The notes under the pieces were generated by a model. That model worked only from the letters and a program-made list of their open reading frames with translations. It had not been told where the DNA came from and did no database searches. 5,505 bases of DNA from an uncultured Calothrix sp. (GTDB lineage Bacteria; Cyanobacteriota; Cyanobacteriia; Cyanobacteriales; Nostocaceae), in the NCBI GenBank assembly GCA_937884685.1, contig CAKZYM010000493.1, forward strand, positions 1-5,505. Reading direction: 5' to 3'. This document shows, piece after piece, positions 1-5,477 of this stretch (positions are counted from its first letter, which is position 1; each line of letters starts with the position of its first letter). A program made the position numbers and the translations under genes.

Positions 1-30
1 AAAATCCAAAATCGACAAGCTGTATAAAAT

Positions 31-1110
31 TTACATATGTAGTGCGCCTAATTCCTGACGAATCATCGCATTGTCTTTAATTGCCGAAGCTACTTTATCA
101 CCAGGGGAAGTTAGACCCAAAGCTTGCAAATCTGCTTCTACCATCAGAGCAACAAGTTGTTCAAAAGTTACTGATGGAGTCCAGCCCAACTGAGTTCTAG
201 CTTTAGTGGAATCTCCAATCAACAAATCCACTTCCGCAGGACGCAAGTAACGCTTGTCAAACTCTACATATTCTTCCCAGTCAAGATTTACGTAATTAAA
301 TGCTAATTCCAGAAACTCGCGTACAGAATGAGTTTCGTTAGTTGCAATTACATAATCATCAGGTTGCTCTTGCTGCAACATCATCCACATTGCTCTCACG
401 TAATCTTTTGCATAACCCCAGTCTCTCTTAGAGTCAAGATTACCCATGTAGATTTTATTCTGTTTACCAGCAACAATACGAGCCACTGCTCTAGTAATTT
501 TACGAGTTACAAAAGTTTCACCGCGACGAGGTGATTCGTGGTTAAACAAAATACCATTACAAGCAAACATATTGTAAGATTCGCGGTAATTAACAGTTTG
601 CCAATGACCGTAAACCTTAGCACATGCATAAGGACTGCGTGGGTAAAAAGGAGTTGTTTCTTTTTGAGGTACTGCTTGTACCAAACCAAACATTTCTGAA
701 GAACCTGCCTGATAGAAGCGCACTTCAATACCAGTACGCTGCTGATAATCGCGGATTGCTTCTAATAAACGTAGGGTTCCCATTCCTACAGCATCCACGG
801 TGTATTCAGGTGAATCAAAACTTACTCTTACGTGGGACTGAGCGCCCAAATTATAAATTTCTACAGGCTGAACTTCTTCGAGAATGCGGCGTAGCGTCGT
901 ACCATCGGTTAAGTCACCGTAATGAAGAAATAATTTAGCTTCTTCTCTATGGGGGTCTTCATAAATATGGTCGATACGGTCTGTATTAAAGGTGGAAGTA
1001 CGACGAATAATACCGTGTACTTCGTAACCTTGCTCTAATAAAAATTCACTTAGATAAGAACCATCCTGTCCGGTAATACCAGTAATCAACGCTCGCTTTT
1101 GTTGGGTCAT
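31..1110 (-). CDS. gmd: GDP-mannose 4,6-dehydratase
   Basis: This enzyme converts GDP-D-mannose to GDP-4-keto-6-deoxy-D-mannose in the cytoplasm, the first step toward GDP-L-fucose, GDP-D-rhamnose and related 6-deoxyhexose donors for surface polysaccharides. The 359-residue product is a full-length extended SDR. Visible signatures are the nucleotide-binding loop GITGQDG (residues 11-17), YNLGAQSHV (86-94), the active-site segment GSSEMFG (136-142) with Glu139, the catalytic pair Tyr161 and Lys165 in YACAK, NHESPRRGETFVTRKI (190-205), and RPAEVD (290-295), all typical of Gmd. The ATG start places the Rossmann strand a few residues in, as in other Gmd proteins, and follows an AAAGGAG sequence. 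The stop is TAA. The usual partner, a GDP-fucose synthase or GDP-4-keto-6-deoxymannose reductase, is not in the window and may lie beyond the left edge. Nothing in the reading frame looks broken. Confidence 0.97.
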   Translation of the reverse strand: MTQQKRALITGITGQDGSYLSEFLLEQGYEVHGIIRRTSTFNTDRIDHIYEDPHREEAKLFLHYGDLTDGTTLRRILEEVQPVEIYNLGAQSHVRVSFDSPEYTVDAVGMGTLRLLEAIRDYQQRTGIEVRFYQAGSSEMFGLVQAVPQKETTPFYPRSPYACAKVYGHWQTVNYRESYNMFACNGILFNHESPRRGETFVTRKITRAVARIVAGKQNKIYMGNLDSKRDWGYAKDYVRAMWMMLQQEQPDDYVIATNETHSVREFLELAFNYVNLDWEEYVEFDKRYLRPAEVDLLIGDSTKARTQLGWTPSVTFEQLVALMVEADLQALGLTSPGDKVASAIKDNAMIRQELGALHM

Positions 1111-1111
1111 T

Positions 1112-1125
1112 CTCCTTTATTCCTT
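1112..1125 (-). promoter_or_regulatory. Ribosome binding region of gmd
   Basis: On the minus strand the bases just before the gmd ATG read AAGGAATAAAGGAGA. The stronger AAAGGAG (1112-1118) ends only one base from the ATG, which is closer than usual. The weaker AAGGA (1121-1125) sits 10 bases away. Either could serve. The pair supports the ATG at 1110, and no better-placed start exists nearby. Confidence 0.6.
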
Positions 1126-1871
1126 ATTTATTTTAATGAAATTAATACATGTCGCCTGGTATAAGCTAACAGGGATACACTTAGTTGACCTGCGGGTAAC
1201 CTACGAATCTTCCACCAGTAATATCTCGCATATCTAAGTAAATATACTAGAAGCTTATGTTTTCAGGTTAAACCTATCAAACGGTAACGAGAGATTAATT
1301 GTGTTTCCAGTACATTTTCTTAATCTTTACAAATGCTTTATATATTTAATGATTTGATAAAGATTAAACTCTATTTTTTGTAAAAGATTTTAAACAGAAG
1401 GTGATACGAAACTTTAAGCAATGTTTTAAAATTATCTTGAATTCCTATACAAAATTTATTAATAATTTTTATATAGAAATATAAGTGATGAAAGGAAAAC
1501 AACTATCTCAAAAAATCTACTTTTAATTCTGATTTTTTCCAGAATGCTTATAGTATTGTCTGCGACAATTATTAGGCTATGAGCTTAATATCACAAATAG
1601 AAGTTTATCTAAATGCATGTATTTAGAAAGTGATAATAAGTTTTTGGTGATACAAATAAAACGTAAATTATGATATTTTTTTTATAAAAGTCAATAAAAC
1701 AGCCAGATTTATACAAGTCTGATTTGCTACTTGTTTTATGAAATTTTTCTGGATAAAGATAAAATATAATAATGAATCAAGCGTTTAAAAAGGTTTAATT
1801 AACCTTCCATTACTTATTCTTTTGGAAGTGATATGATGTATTCTTCAGATTAAATTAGTCAGAATTTTATA

Positions 1872-1890
1872 GGGGCAACTAAGCTGCCCC
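1872..1890 (-). terminator. Possible terminator hairpin after the phosphoglycosyl transferase gene
   Basis: GGGGCA and TGCCCC form a perfect six-base-pair stem around a 7-base loop, in otherwise AT-rich sequence, 29 bases past the stop codon of the minus-strand gene at 1920. On the minus strand it is followed by TATAAAATTCT, which is AT-rich but not a true T-run. It fits a factor-assisted or weak intrinsic terminator, or a 3'-end stabilising hairpin. If real, it would separate the glycosyltransferase unit from gmd. Confidence 0.45.
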
Positions 1891-1919
1891 AGAAGACGAT
1901 GAAAAATCGAACCTTAAGT

Positions 1920-2651
1920 TTAATAGGCTCCGTTATCCGTTGGTATAACAACAACAGCAATTGTTTTCAAAACAATCCATAAATCTAACCACAAATTTCT
2001 AAATTTTACATAGTACAAATCTATCTGGACTCTCCTAGGATAGGGTATGTCATTGCGCCCAGAAACTTGCCATAATCCAGTAATTCCTGGCTTGATAGTT
2101 AGAATCTGATTAATATGACAACCATACTTCGGTAATTCTTCTGCTACCAAAGGTCGAGGTCCAACAACACTCATATCCCCTTTAAGAACATTCCAGAACT
2201 GAGGAAATTCGTCCAAGCTGGTAATTCGCAAAAACTTGCCGATGGTAGTAATTCTAGGGTCTTTTTTAAGTTTAAAATTACTTTTCCACTCTTGTTTAAA
2301 TTGAGGCGATGTTTCCATCATCTGTATTAAAACTTCATCGGCATTGCTCACCATCGTGCGAAATTTAATACAATTAAACCGCTTGTAATTTTTCCCAACT
2401 CTTTCCTGAACGTAGAATATAGGCCCACGGGAGCTTAAAGCAATCAATAAAGCCAGAATTAAATAAACAGGAGAAAACAGAATTAGTACTAACAGGGAAA
2501 ATATTATATCGAACAGTCGCTTAGCTTTCTCTCCGTTTAAAGCTTGAAGATAAAAACCTAGGGGTTTAAATTTTGGCTTCTTTTTCTGGAAACCGCGCTT
2601 AAAGAAAGTACGCGCAATCCTACCGGAGAGGAGTGAGGTCTGTGCCGTCAT
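1920..2651 (-). CDS. Monotopic phosphoglycosyl transferase (bacterial sugar transferase family)
   Basis: It transfers a sugar-1-phosphate from a UDP-sugar to undecaprenyl phosphate on the inner face of the cytoplasmic membrane, starting a repeat unit of exopolysaccharide or O-antigen type. The 243-residue form has a basic N-terminus (residues 18-29, rich in Lys and Arg), KRLFDII (44-50), a hydrophobic re-entrant helix (about 47-71) broken at Ser60-Pro61, QERVGK (82-87), FNCIKFRTM (92-100), the catalytic Asp147-Glu148 pair in SLDEFPQ, NVLKGDMSVVGPRP (154-167) and KPGITGLWQVSGRN (187-200). It lacks the N-terminal four-helix and CoA-binding-like domain of long WbaP/WcaJ proteins, so it is an ExoY/PglC-sized short form. 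The reading frame extends upstream to a TTG at 2687, but the ATG at 2651 is preferred: it follows AAGGAG with 4-base spacing. The adjacent ATG at 2654 is possible, with 1-base spacing. The gene lies 92 bases after the GT4 gene and is probably cotranscribed with it. The sugar (glucose, galactose or other) cannot be read from sequence. Confidence 0.93.
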   Translation of the reverse strand: MTAQTSLLSGRIARTFFKRGFQKKKPKFKPLGFYLQALNGEKAKRLFDIIFSLLVLILFSPVYLILALLIALSSRGPIFYVQERVGKNYKRFNCIKFRTMVSNADEVLIQMMETSPQFKQEWKSNFKLKKDPRITTIGKFLRITSLDEFPQFWNVLKGDMSVVGPRPLVAEELPKYGCHINQILTIKPGITGLWQVSGRNDIPYPRRVQIDLYYVKFRNLWLDLWIVLKTIAVVVIPTDNGAY

Positions 2652-2655
2652 CATA

Positions 2656-2661
2656 CTCCTT
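2656..2661 (-). promoter_or_regulatory. Shine-Dalgarno AAGGAG that sets the phosphoglycosyl transferase start
   Basis: AAGGAG on the minus strand precedes two consecutive ATG codons (2654 and 2651). It lies inside the frame of the longer TTG-started version, which argues that the first 12 codons of that version are leader rather than protein. Spacing is 1 base to the first ATG and 4 to the second. Confidence 0.65.
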
Positions 2662-2691
2662 ACAATCCACACCACACATAGTCCCAATCTT

Positions 2692-2708
2692 AAAGCTTAT
2701 AAAGCTTT
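2692..2708. repeat. 17-bp dyad in the gap between the two glycan genes
   Basis: AAAGCTT-ATA-AAGCTTT is a perfect inverted repeat with 7-base arms and a 3-base spacer. It lies between the stop of the GT4 gene and the Shine-Dalgarno of the next gene. In the transcript it could form a small AU-rich hairpin. Each arm also contains the self-palindrome AAGCTT, so part of the symmetry is trivial. Its role is unknown. Confidence 0.5.
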
Positions 2709-2743
2709 TAAAAGTGCCTGGGAAGCAAATTTAATTTAACAAG

Positions 2744-3919
2744 TCAAATCATCTTACTAATTGAATTTCTATTTTCTTTTATCGATTTTTCCTCGCACGT
2801 ATGGACAAAGTTGAGATAAGCAGAAGCAAACATTTGCCTTGAAAATTGAGCAGCGTGCGAAGAAGCATATTCAGAACTAATTTTCTCTCTATTTGCTTCA
2901 AAAGTCTCCACAGCTTCGATTAAAGATGCTTCTGTTTGCTTTTGAAAAAATATCCCAGTTCCAGTATCACCATATTGACGAACATCTCGCACAGTTTCCA
3001 AGGCTCCACCAGCACCGTAGGCGATTACCGGAGTGCCACAAGCCTGTGCTTCCACCAAGGCAATACCAAAATCTTCACAAGCAGCATACACAAAACCTCG
3101 GGCATTAGCCATATATTTTTTTACCATATCGTCTGGCTGCCATCCTAGTATCTGTATGTTGGGTTTCGCTATCTTAAGGATTTTATCCATATCATGTCCA
3201 GTACCAATTATTACCAAAGGTTTTTTTAATTGATTAAAAGCTTTGACAATTAAAGTTACTTGCTTGTAACTTACTAACCGGGAAACAGTAAGGTAAAAAT
3301 CTTCTTTTTGAGATAAAAACGGAAAATCTTCGGTATTTACTGGTGGATATATAACCTTCGCGTCTCTTCTGTAACACCGCCAAATTCTACTTGCTGTGTG
3401 AGCAGAATTAGCAATAAAATAATCAACCCGATTCGCACTTAAAACGTCCCACTGCCTTAAACGGTGGAGTATGTAGCGCGTTAACCATCCAGCCATACCT
3501 CTGCCAAACTTGCTCTCTCGCAGATAATCAAAGGTTAAATCCCAAGCGTAACGCATCGGACTATGGCAGTAACAAATGTGCAATTGGTCGGGAGTTGTCA
3601 AAATCCCTTTTGCAACGGCATGTGACGAAGACAGAATCACGTCATGCTGCCGTAAATCCAGTTGTTCTATAGCCAATGGCAGCAGAGGCAAGTACTTTTG
3701 GACACCTGACTTTGCTGCGGGAAAATACTGTAGAGGTGTGGTTCCAATTTGACGCTTGTATAAATAACTTTCCGGATTACTCGATTCAAAATCAATGAGA
3801 GCATACAATTGGGCATCAACATGGTTCAATATTTCTCGTACTACGAGTTCCGAACCACCTGTTGCATTGGGTGTAAGCCACTCATGCACCACAGCATACT
3901 TTGAAGGCACAGCTACCAT
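2744..3919 (-). CDS. GT4-family glycosyltransferase (GT-B fold, WbaZ-like)
   Basis: A retaining nucleotide-sugar glycosyltransferase of 391 residues, probably adding a sugar to a lipid-linked glycan at the inner membrane face. The N-terminal GT-B domain shows VVHEWLTPNATGGSEL (10-25), with the glycine-rich loop near the donor site, and CHSPMRYAWDL (118-128), a segment I associate with WbaZ-like mannosyltransferases of GT4. The C-terminal donor domain begins near VIYPPV (189-194), has SRLVSYKQ (213-220) and carries the EX7E motif Glu282/Glu290 in EDFGIALVEAQACGTPVIA. The last 20 residues are polar and probably variable. A GDP-mannose donor is a guess, helped by the nearby gmd. No signal peptide or transmembrane helix is seen. 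The ATG has no visible Shine-Dalgarno (upstream bases read TTTAATTTATAA). Its start lies only 26 bases from a GC-rich repeat element, so its promoter must lie within or beyond that element. Confidence 0.92.
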   Translation of the reverse strand: MVAVPSKYAVVHEWLTPNATGGSELVVREILNHVDAQLYALIDFESSNPESYLYKRQIGTTPLQYFPAAKSGVQKYLPLLPLAIEQLDLRQHDVILSSSHAVAKGILTTPDQLHICYCHSPMRYAWDLTFDYLRESKFGRGMAGWLTRYILHRLRQWDVLSANRVDYFIANSAHTASRIWRCYRRDAKVIYPPVNTEDFPFLSQKEDFYLTVSRLVSYKQVTLIVKAFNQLKKPLVIIGTGHDMDKILKIAKPNIQILGWQPDDMVKKYMANARGFVYAACEDFGIALVEAQACGTPVIAYGAGGALETVRDVRQYGDTGTGIFFQKQTEASLIEAVETFEANREKISSEYASSHAAQFSRQMFASAYLNFVHTCEEKSIKENRNSISKMI

Positions 3920-3945
3920 TTATAAATTAAATCAAAGGTCAAAGG

Positions 3946-4082
3946 TGAGCCATTGCGGTCTTGGGGAGCCAGGCGGTTGCGCGGGGTCCCCGCGTTGTAG
4001 GAACTGGCGTGGTTTCCCCCATGTGAGCCGGAGGCTTTCTCACAGAGTGCAAATGGCGAACCCCGGAGGGGTCAAAGGCTCA
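3946..4082. repeat. GC-rich multi-hairpin intergenic repeat element
   Basis: About 135 GC-rich bases stand out in AT-rich surroundings. The ends TGAGCC (3946-3951) and GGCTCA (4077-4082) are inverted. Inside, GCCATTGC (3949-3956) pairs with GCAAATGGC (4049-4057, one bulged A). This encloses a long arm with TGGGG/CCCCA (3962-3966, 4017-4021), GCCAG/CTGGC (3968-3972, 4004-4008) and a perfect CGCGGGG-T-CCCCGCG tip (3980-3994). A second hairpin follows, GTGAGCC/GG...CTCAC (4023-4043). Outside the closing stem is ACCCC-GGA-GGGGT (4060-4072). The 8-mer GTCAAAGG flanks the element (3938-3945, 4071-4078). No protein is encoded. From memory, similar GC-rich intergenic repeats recur in heterocystous cyanobacteria, but that was not checked here. 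It may be a non-autonomous mobile repeat or a structured leader. Confidence 0.7.
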
Positions 4083-4098
4083 GATTAGAACTCCTAAT

Positions 4099-4116
4099 TA
4101 TATATACGTATATATA
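4099..4116. repeat. 18-bp perfect TA-rich palindrome
   Basis: TATATATACGTATATATA is perfectly self-complementary and lies 17 bases beyond the GC-rich element. It could provide a -10-like sequence on either strand, or be an easily melted or cruciform-forming site. Alternating pyrimidine-purine runs also arise by slippage, so function is not implied. Confidence 0.6.
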
Positions 4117-4287
4117 TTGAAGATAGCTTAAACTAGGAAGCTCGATGTTTTTACCGTTAAATGTAAAGTTTTCCCGTTTTTTGAATCAAACAGAAAATTA
4201 ATAACCCTTGTGGTGACGTAATTCCCACGATACAAGTTCCCACTGAGCGTTACCTCCAATCTGATAATCTCAAATAAGGAAGAAATT

Positions 4288-4328
4288 TTGACGTTCGTAA
4301 CGTCATGGGAGAATTAACTATTAATTCT
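4288..4328 (+). promoter_or_regulatory. Two adjacent dyads overlapping a possible promoter of the CSP41b-like gene
   Basis: TGACGTT-CGT-AACGTCA (4289-4305) and AGAATTAA-CTA-TTAATTCT (4310-4328) are both perfect inverted repeats with a 3-base spacer. Their centres, 4297 and 4319, are 22 bases apart, about two helical turns. A -35-like TTGACG (4288-4293) overlaps the first dyad, but the matching -10 is poor (AATTAA at 4312-4317 with an 18-base spacer). If the promoter is here, a regulator bound to these dyads would cover it. The dyads are seen directly; promoter and operator roles are inference. Confidence 0.4.
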
Positions 4329-4374
4329 GTGTTCTTCATTCTCAATTTTTTTGCGGACAAGTAGCATATATAGC

Positions 4375-4379
4375 AGGGG
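4375..4379 (+). promoter_or_regulatory. Shine-Dalgarno AGGGG deciding the start of the CSP41b-like gene
   Basis: AGGGG lies 4 bases before the ATG at 4384. It falls inside the longer frame that opens at a TTG at 4351, which favours the ATG as the true start. The ATG product begins MRILIMGGTRFIG, which puts the dinucleotide-binding strand at the N-terminus as expected. Confidence 0.6.
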
Positions 4380-4383
4380 TTCT

Positions 4384-5322
4384 ATGCGAATTTTAATCAT
4401 GGGGGGTACTCGGTTCATCGGTGTCTACCTCACTCAACTATTGGTAGACCAAGGACATGAAGTAGTACTGTTCAATCGTGGAAACCGTCCCTCACCAGTT
4501 GATAAAGTCACCCAGATAATTGGCGATCGCACCGACCCAAATCAGTTAAAAGAAAAATTAAAAAACGAAAATTTTGACGTAATTTTTGACAACAACGGGC
4601 GCGAATTGACCGACACTCAACCATTAGCAGAAATATTTCAAAACCGCGTACAGCATTTCGTATACATGAGTTCTGCTGGAGTTTATCTCAAATCTGACAG
4701 CTTACCTCACATAGAAGGAGACGCAGTAGACCCAAAAAGTCGTCATAAAGGAAAACACCATACCGAAAGCTTCCTTGCAGAAAACGACTTTCCTTTCACC
4801 TCCATTCGTCCCACTTATATTTACGGACCTCAAAACTACAACGATTTAGAAGCGTGGTTTTTTGACAGAATTGCAAGGAACCGTCCCCTTCCCATTCCCG
4901 GAAACGGATTGCATATTACCCAATTAGGTCACGTCAAAGACCTAGCCAAAGCAATGACTAAAGTCATAGGCAATTCTAATGCAATCAAACAGATTTATAA
5001 CATTTCGGGTAATCGTTATATCACCTTTGACGGTCTAGCTCGTGCTTGTGCTGTAGCTGCGGGTAAGTCACCTGAAGACATTCAAATCGTGCATTACGAC
5101 CCCAAAAAATTTGATTTCGGCAAGCGTAAAGCATTTCCAATGAGAATGCAGCACTTCTTTGCATCAGTTAACAAAGCTATGACAGAATTAGATTGGTATC
5201 CAGATTACGATTTAACATCGGGATTAAAAGATTCATTCAAAAACGATTATTTAGCATCCGAACGAGACAAAAAAGAAATTGATTTTTCAATCGATGACGA
5301 AATTTTAAAAGCTGTAGGTTAA
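4384..5322 (+). CDS. csp41b: CSP41b-like atypical short-chain dehydrogenase (NAD-dependent epimerase family)
   Basis: The 312-residue protein is recognisably the cyanobacterial counterpart of chloroplast stem-loop binding protein CSP41b, which binds RNA and is linked to plastid transcript stability and ribosome function. Its role in bacteria is less clear. The N-terminus has the altered Rossmann loop GGTRFIG (7-13). MSSAGVYL (95-102), HIEGDAVDPKSRHKGK (109-124), SIRPTYIYGPQNYND (140-154), QLGHVKDLAKAM (180-191), ITFDGLARACA (213-223) and FDFGKRKAFPMRMQHFFAS (243-261) match what I recall of plant CSP41b. The catalytic YxxxK of normal SDRs is missing: the equivalent stretch is SRHKGKHHTES. This is shared with plant CSP41b and suggests binding rather than redox chemistry. 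The ATG at 4384 is preferred over the TTG at 4351, which would add 11 residues unlike the family. One HIP1 octamer lies in the gene. It is divergent from the glycan genes, so a sugar-epimerase role in that pathway should not be assumed. Confidence 0.9.
   Translation: MRILIMGGTRFIGVYLTQLLVDQGHEVVLFNRGNRPSPVDKVTQIIGDRTDPNQLKEKLKNENFDVIFDNNGRELTDTQPLAEIFQNRVQHFVYMSSAGVYLKSDSLPHIEGDAVDPKSRHKGKHHTESFLAENDFPFTSIRPTYIYGPQNYNDLEAWFFDRIARNRPLPIPGNGLHITQLGHVKDLAKAMTKVIGNSNAIKQIYNISGNRYITFDGLARACAVAAGKSPEDIQIVHYDPKKFDFGKRKAFPMRMQHFFASVNKAMTELDWYPDYDLTSGLKDSFKNDYLASERDKKEIDFSIDDEILKAVG
4523..4530. repeat. HIP1 octamer GCGATCGC
   Basis: The highly iterated palindrome GCGATCGC occurs once in the window, in codons 47-50 of the CSP41b-like gene. 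HIP1 is strongly over-represented in many cyanobacterial genomes, so it supports the lineage call but nothing about local function. Confidence 0.85.
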
Positions 5323-5342
5323 TTAATTTATAAACCTTGTAG

Positions 5343-5412
5343 GTTGGGTTACATAAGATAAACGGATTAAGTCAGGTAATGAAAATCTATCTTAATCGTG
5401 TCGTAACCCAAC
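5343..5412. repeat. Spaced inverted repeat downstream of the CSP41b-like gene
   Basis: GTTGGGTTAC (5343-5352) and GTAACCCAAC (5403-5412) are perfect 10-base inverted repeats, 50 bases apart. A second inner pair, GATTAAG (5365-5371) and CTTAATC (5391-5397), continues the symmetry with mismatches. The unit begins 20 bases after the stop codon. The outer arms resemble the GTTGGGTT/AACCCAAC ends of short palindromic repeats I recall from cyanobacterial intergenic regions (unverified). It might act as a transcript-end hairpin, but no T-run follows. Confidence 0.6.
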
Positions 5413-5426
5413 ATCATCATTATTAA

Positions 5427-5463
5427 ACTATTAACTATTACCCATTACCCATTACCCATTACC
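5427..5463. repeat. Heptanucleotide tandem array (ACTATTA then CCCATTA)
   Basis: Five full 7-base units run in unbroken register: ACTATTA twice (5427-5440), then CCCATTA three times (5441-5461), followed by CC. All units share ATTA and differ only in the first three bases. This fits the short tandemly repeated heptanucleotide arrays (STRR type) known from heterocystous cyanobacteria, although I cannot match it to a named STRR class. The array ends 14 bases before the next start codon, so it occupies the position of that gene's leader. Confidence 0.7.
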
Positions 5464-5477
5464 ATTTTCAATAAATC

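Larger units (their letters stand above)
1111..1919. other. AT-rich intergenic gap, no gene recognised
   Basis: These 809 bases separate the phosphoglycosyl transferase from gmd, both on the minus strand, so the gmd promoter and leader should lie here. I find no convincing open reading frame and no protein remnant. The part nearest gmd (about 1141-1240) is less AT-rich than the rest. Small dyads are present: ATTGTC-TGC-GACAAT (1555-1569), a 20-bp near-perfect palindrome TCTAAATGCATGTATTTAGA (1608-1627, one G/T mismatch pair), AAGGTT-N5-AACCTT (1790-1806), and a GC hairpin at 1872-1890 listed separately. I could not pick a convincing -35/-10 pair for gmd. Confidence 0.7.
3920..4383. other. Divergent intergenic region between the glycan genes and the CSP41b-like gene
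   Basis: These 464 bases hold the start regions of both the minus-strand glycosyltransferase unit and the plus-strand CSP41b-like gene. From left to right: a TCAAAGG tandem pair (3932-3945), a GC-rich structured repeat (3946-4082), a TA-rich palindrome (4099-4116), a stretch with a TTCCCAC direct repeat (4222-4228 and 4237-4243), and two close dyads (4289-4328). An open frame runs across the GC-rich repeat, but it is the antisense of the glycosyltransferase start and codes for nothing recognisable. Confidence 0.8.

Noticed and set aside
624..938. Plus-strand open frame of 104 codons inside gmd
   Set aside because: It is entirely antisense to conserved Gmd active-site segments, and the translation resembles no known protein. 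Treated as a shadow frame.
1181..1231. Minus-strand 16-codon frame (MRDITGGRFVGYPQVN) upstream of gmd, a possible leader peptide
   Set aside because: It has no ribosome binding site and no associated attenuator-like hairpins. A frame this short is expected by chance.
2652..2687. TTG-started 12-codon extension of the phosphoglycosyl transferase
   Set aside because: It has no Shine-Dalgarno, while an AAGGAG sits inside it just before two ATG codons. The added residues match no family feature.
3946..4082. Known riboswitch or tRNA-like gene
   Set aside because: I cannot match the fold to any riboswitch core or to a tRNA cloverleaf (no T-loop GTTCRA context and no CCA acceptor). A repeat element is the simpler reading.
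3795..4088. Plus-strand open frame of 97 codons running from the glycosyltransferase start through the GC-rich repeat
   Set aside because: Its first 40 or so codons are antisense to the well-supported GT4 N-terminus and the rest is the hairpin-rich repeat. There is no family resemblance.
4351..4383. TTG-started 11-residue extension of the CSP41b-like protein
   Set aside because: The ATG at 4384 has AGGGG upstream and starts directly with the Rossmann strand. The extension looks like leader sequence.
5427..5463. CRISPR array
   Set aside because: The units are 7 bases with no spacers, so this is a simple tandem repeat rather than a CRISPR.
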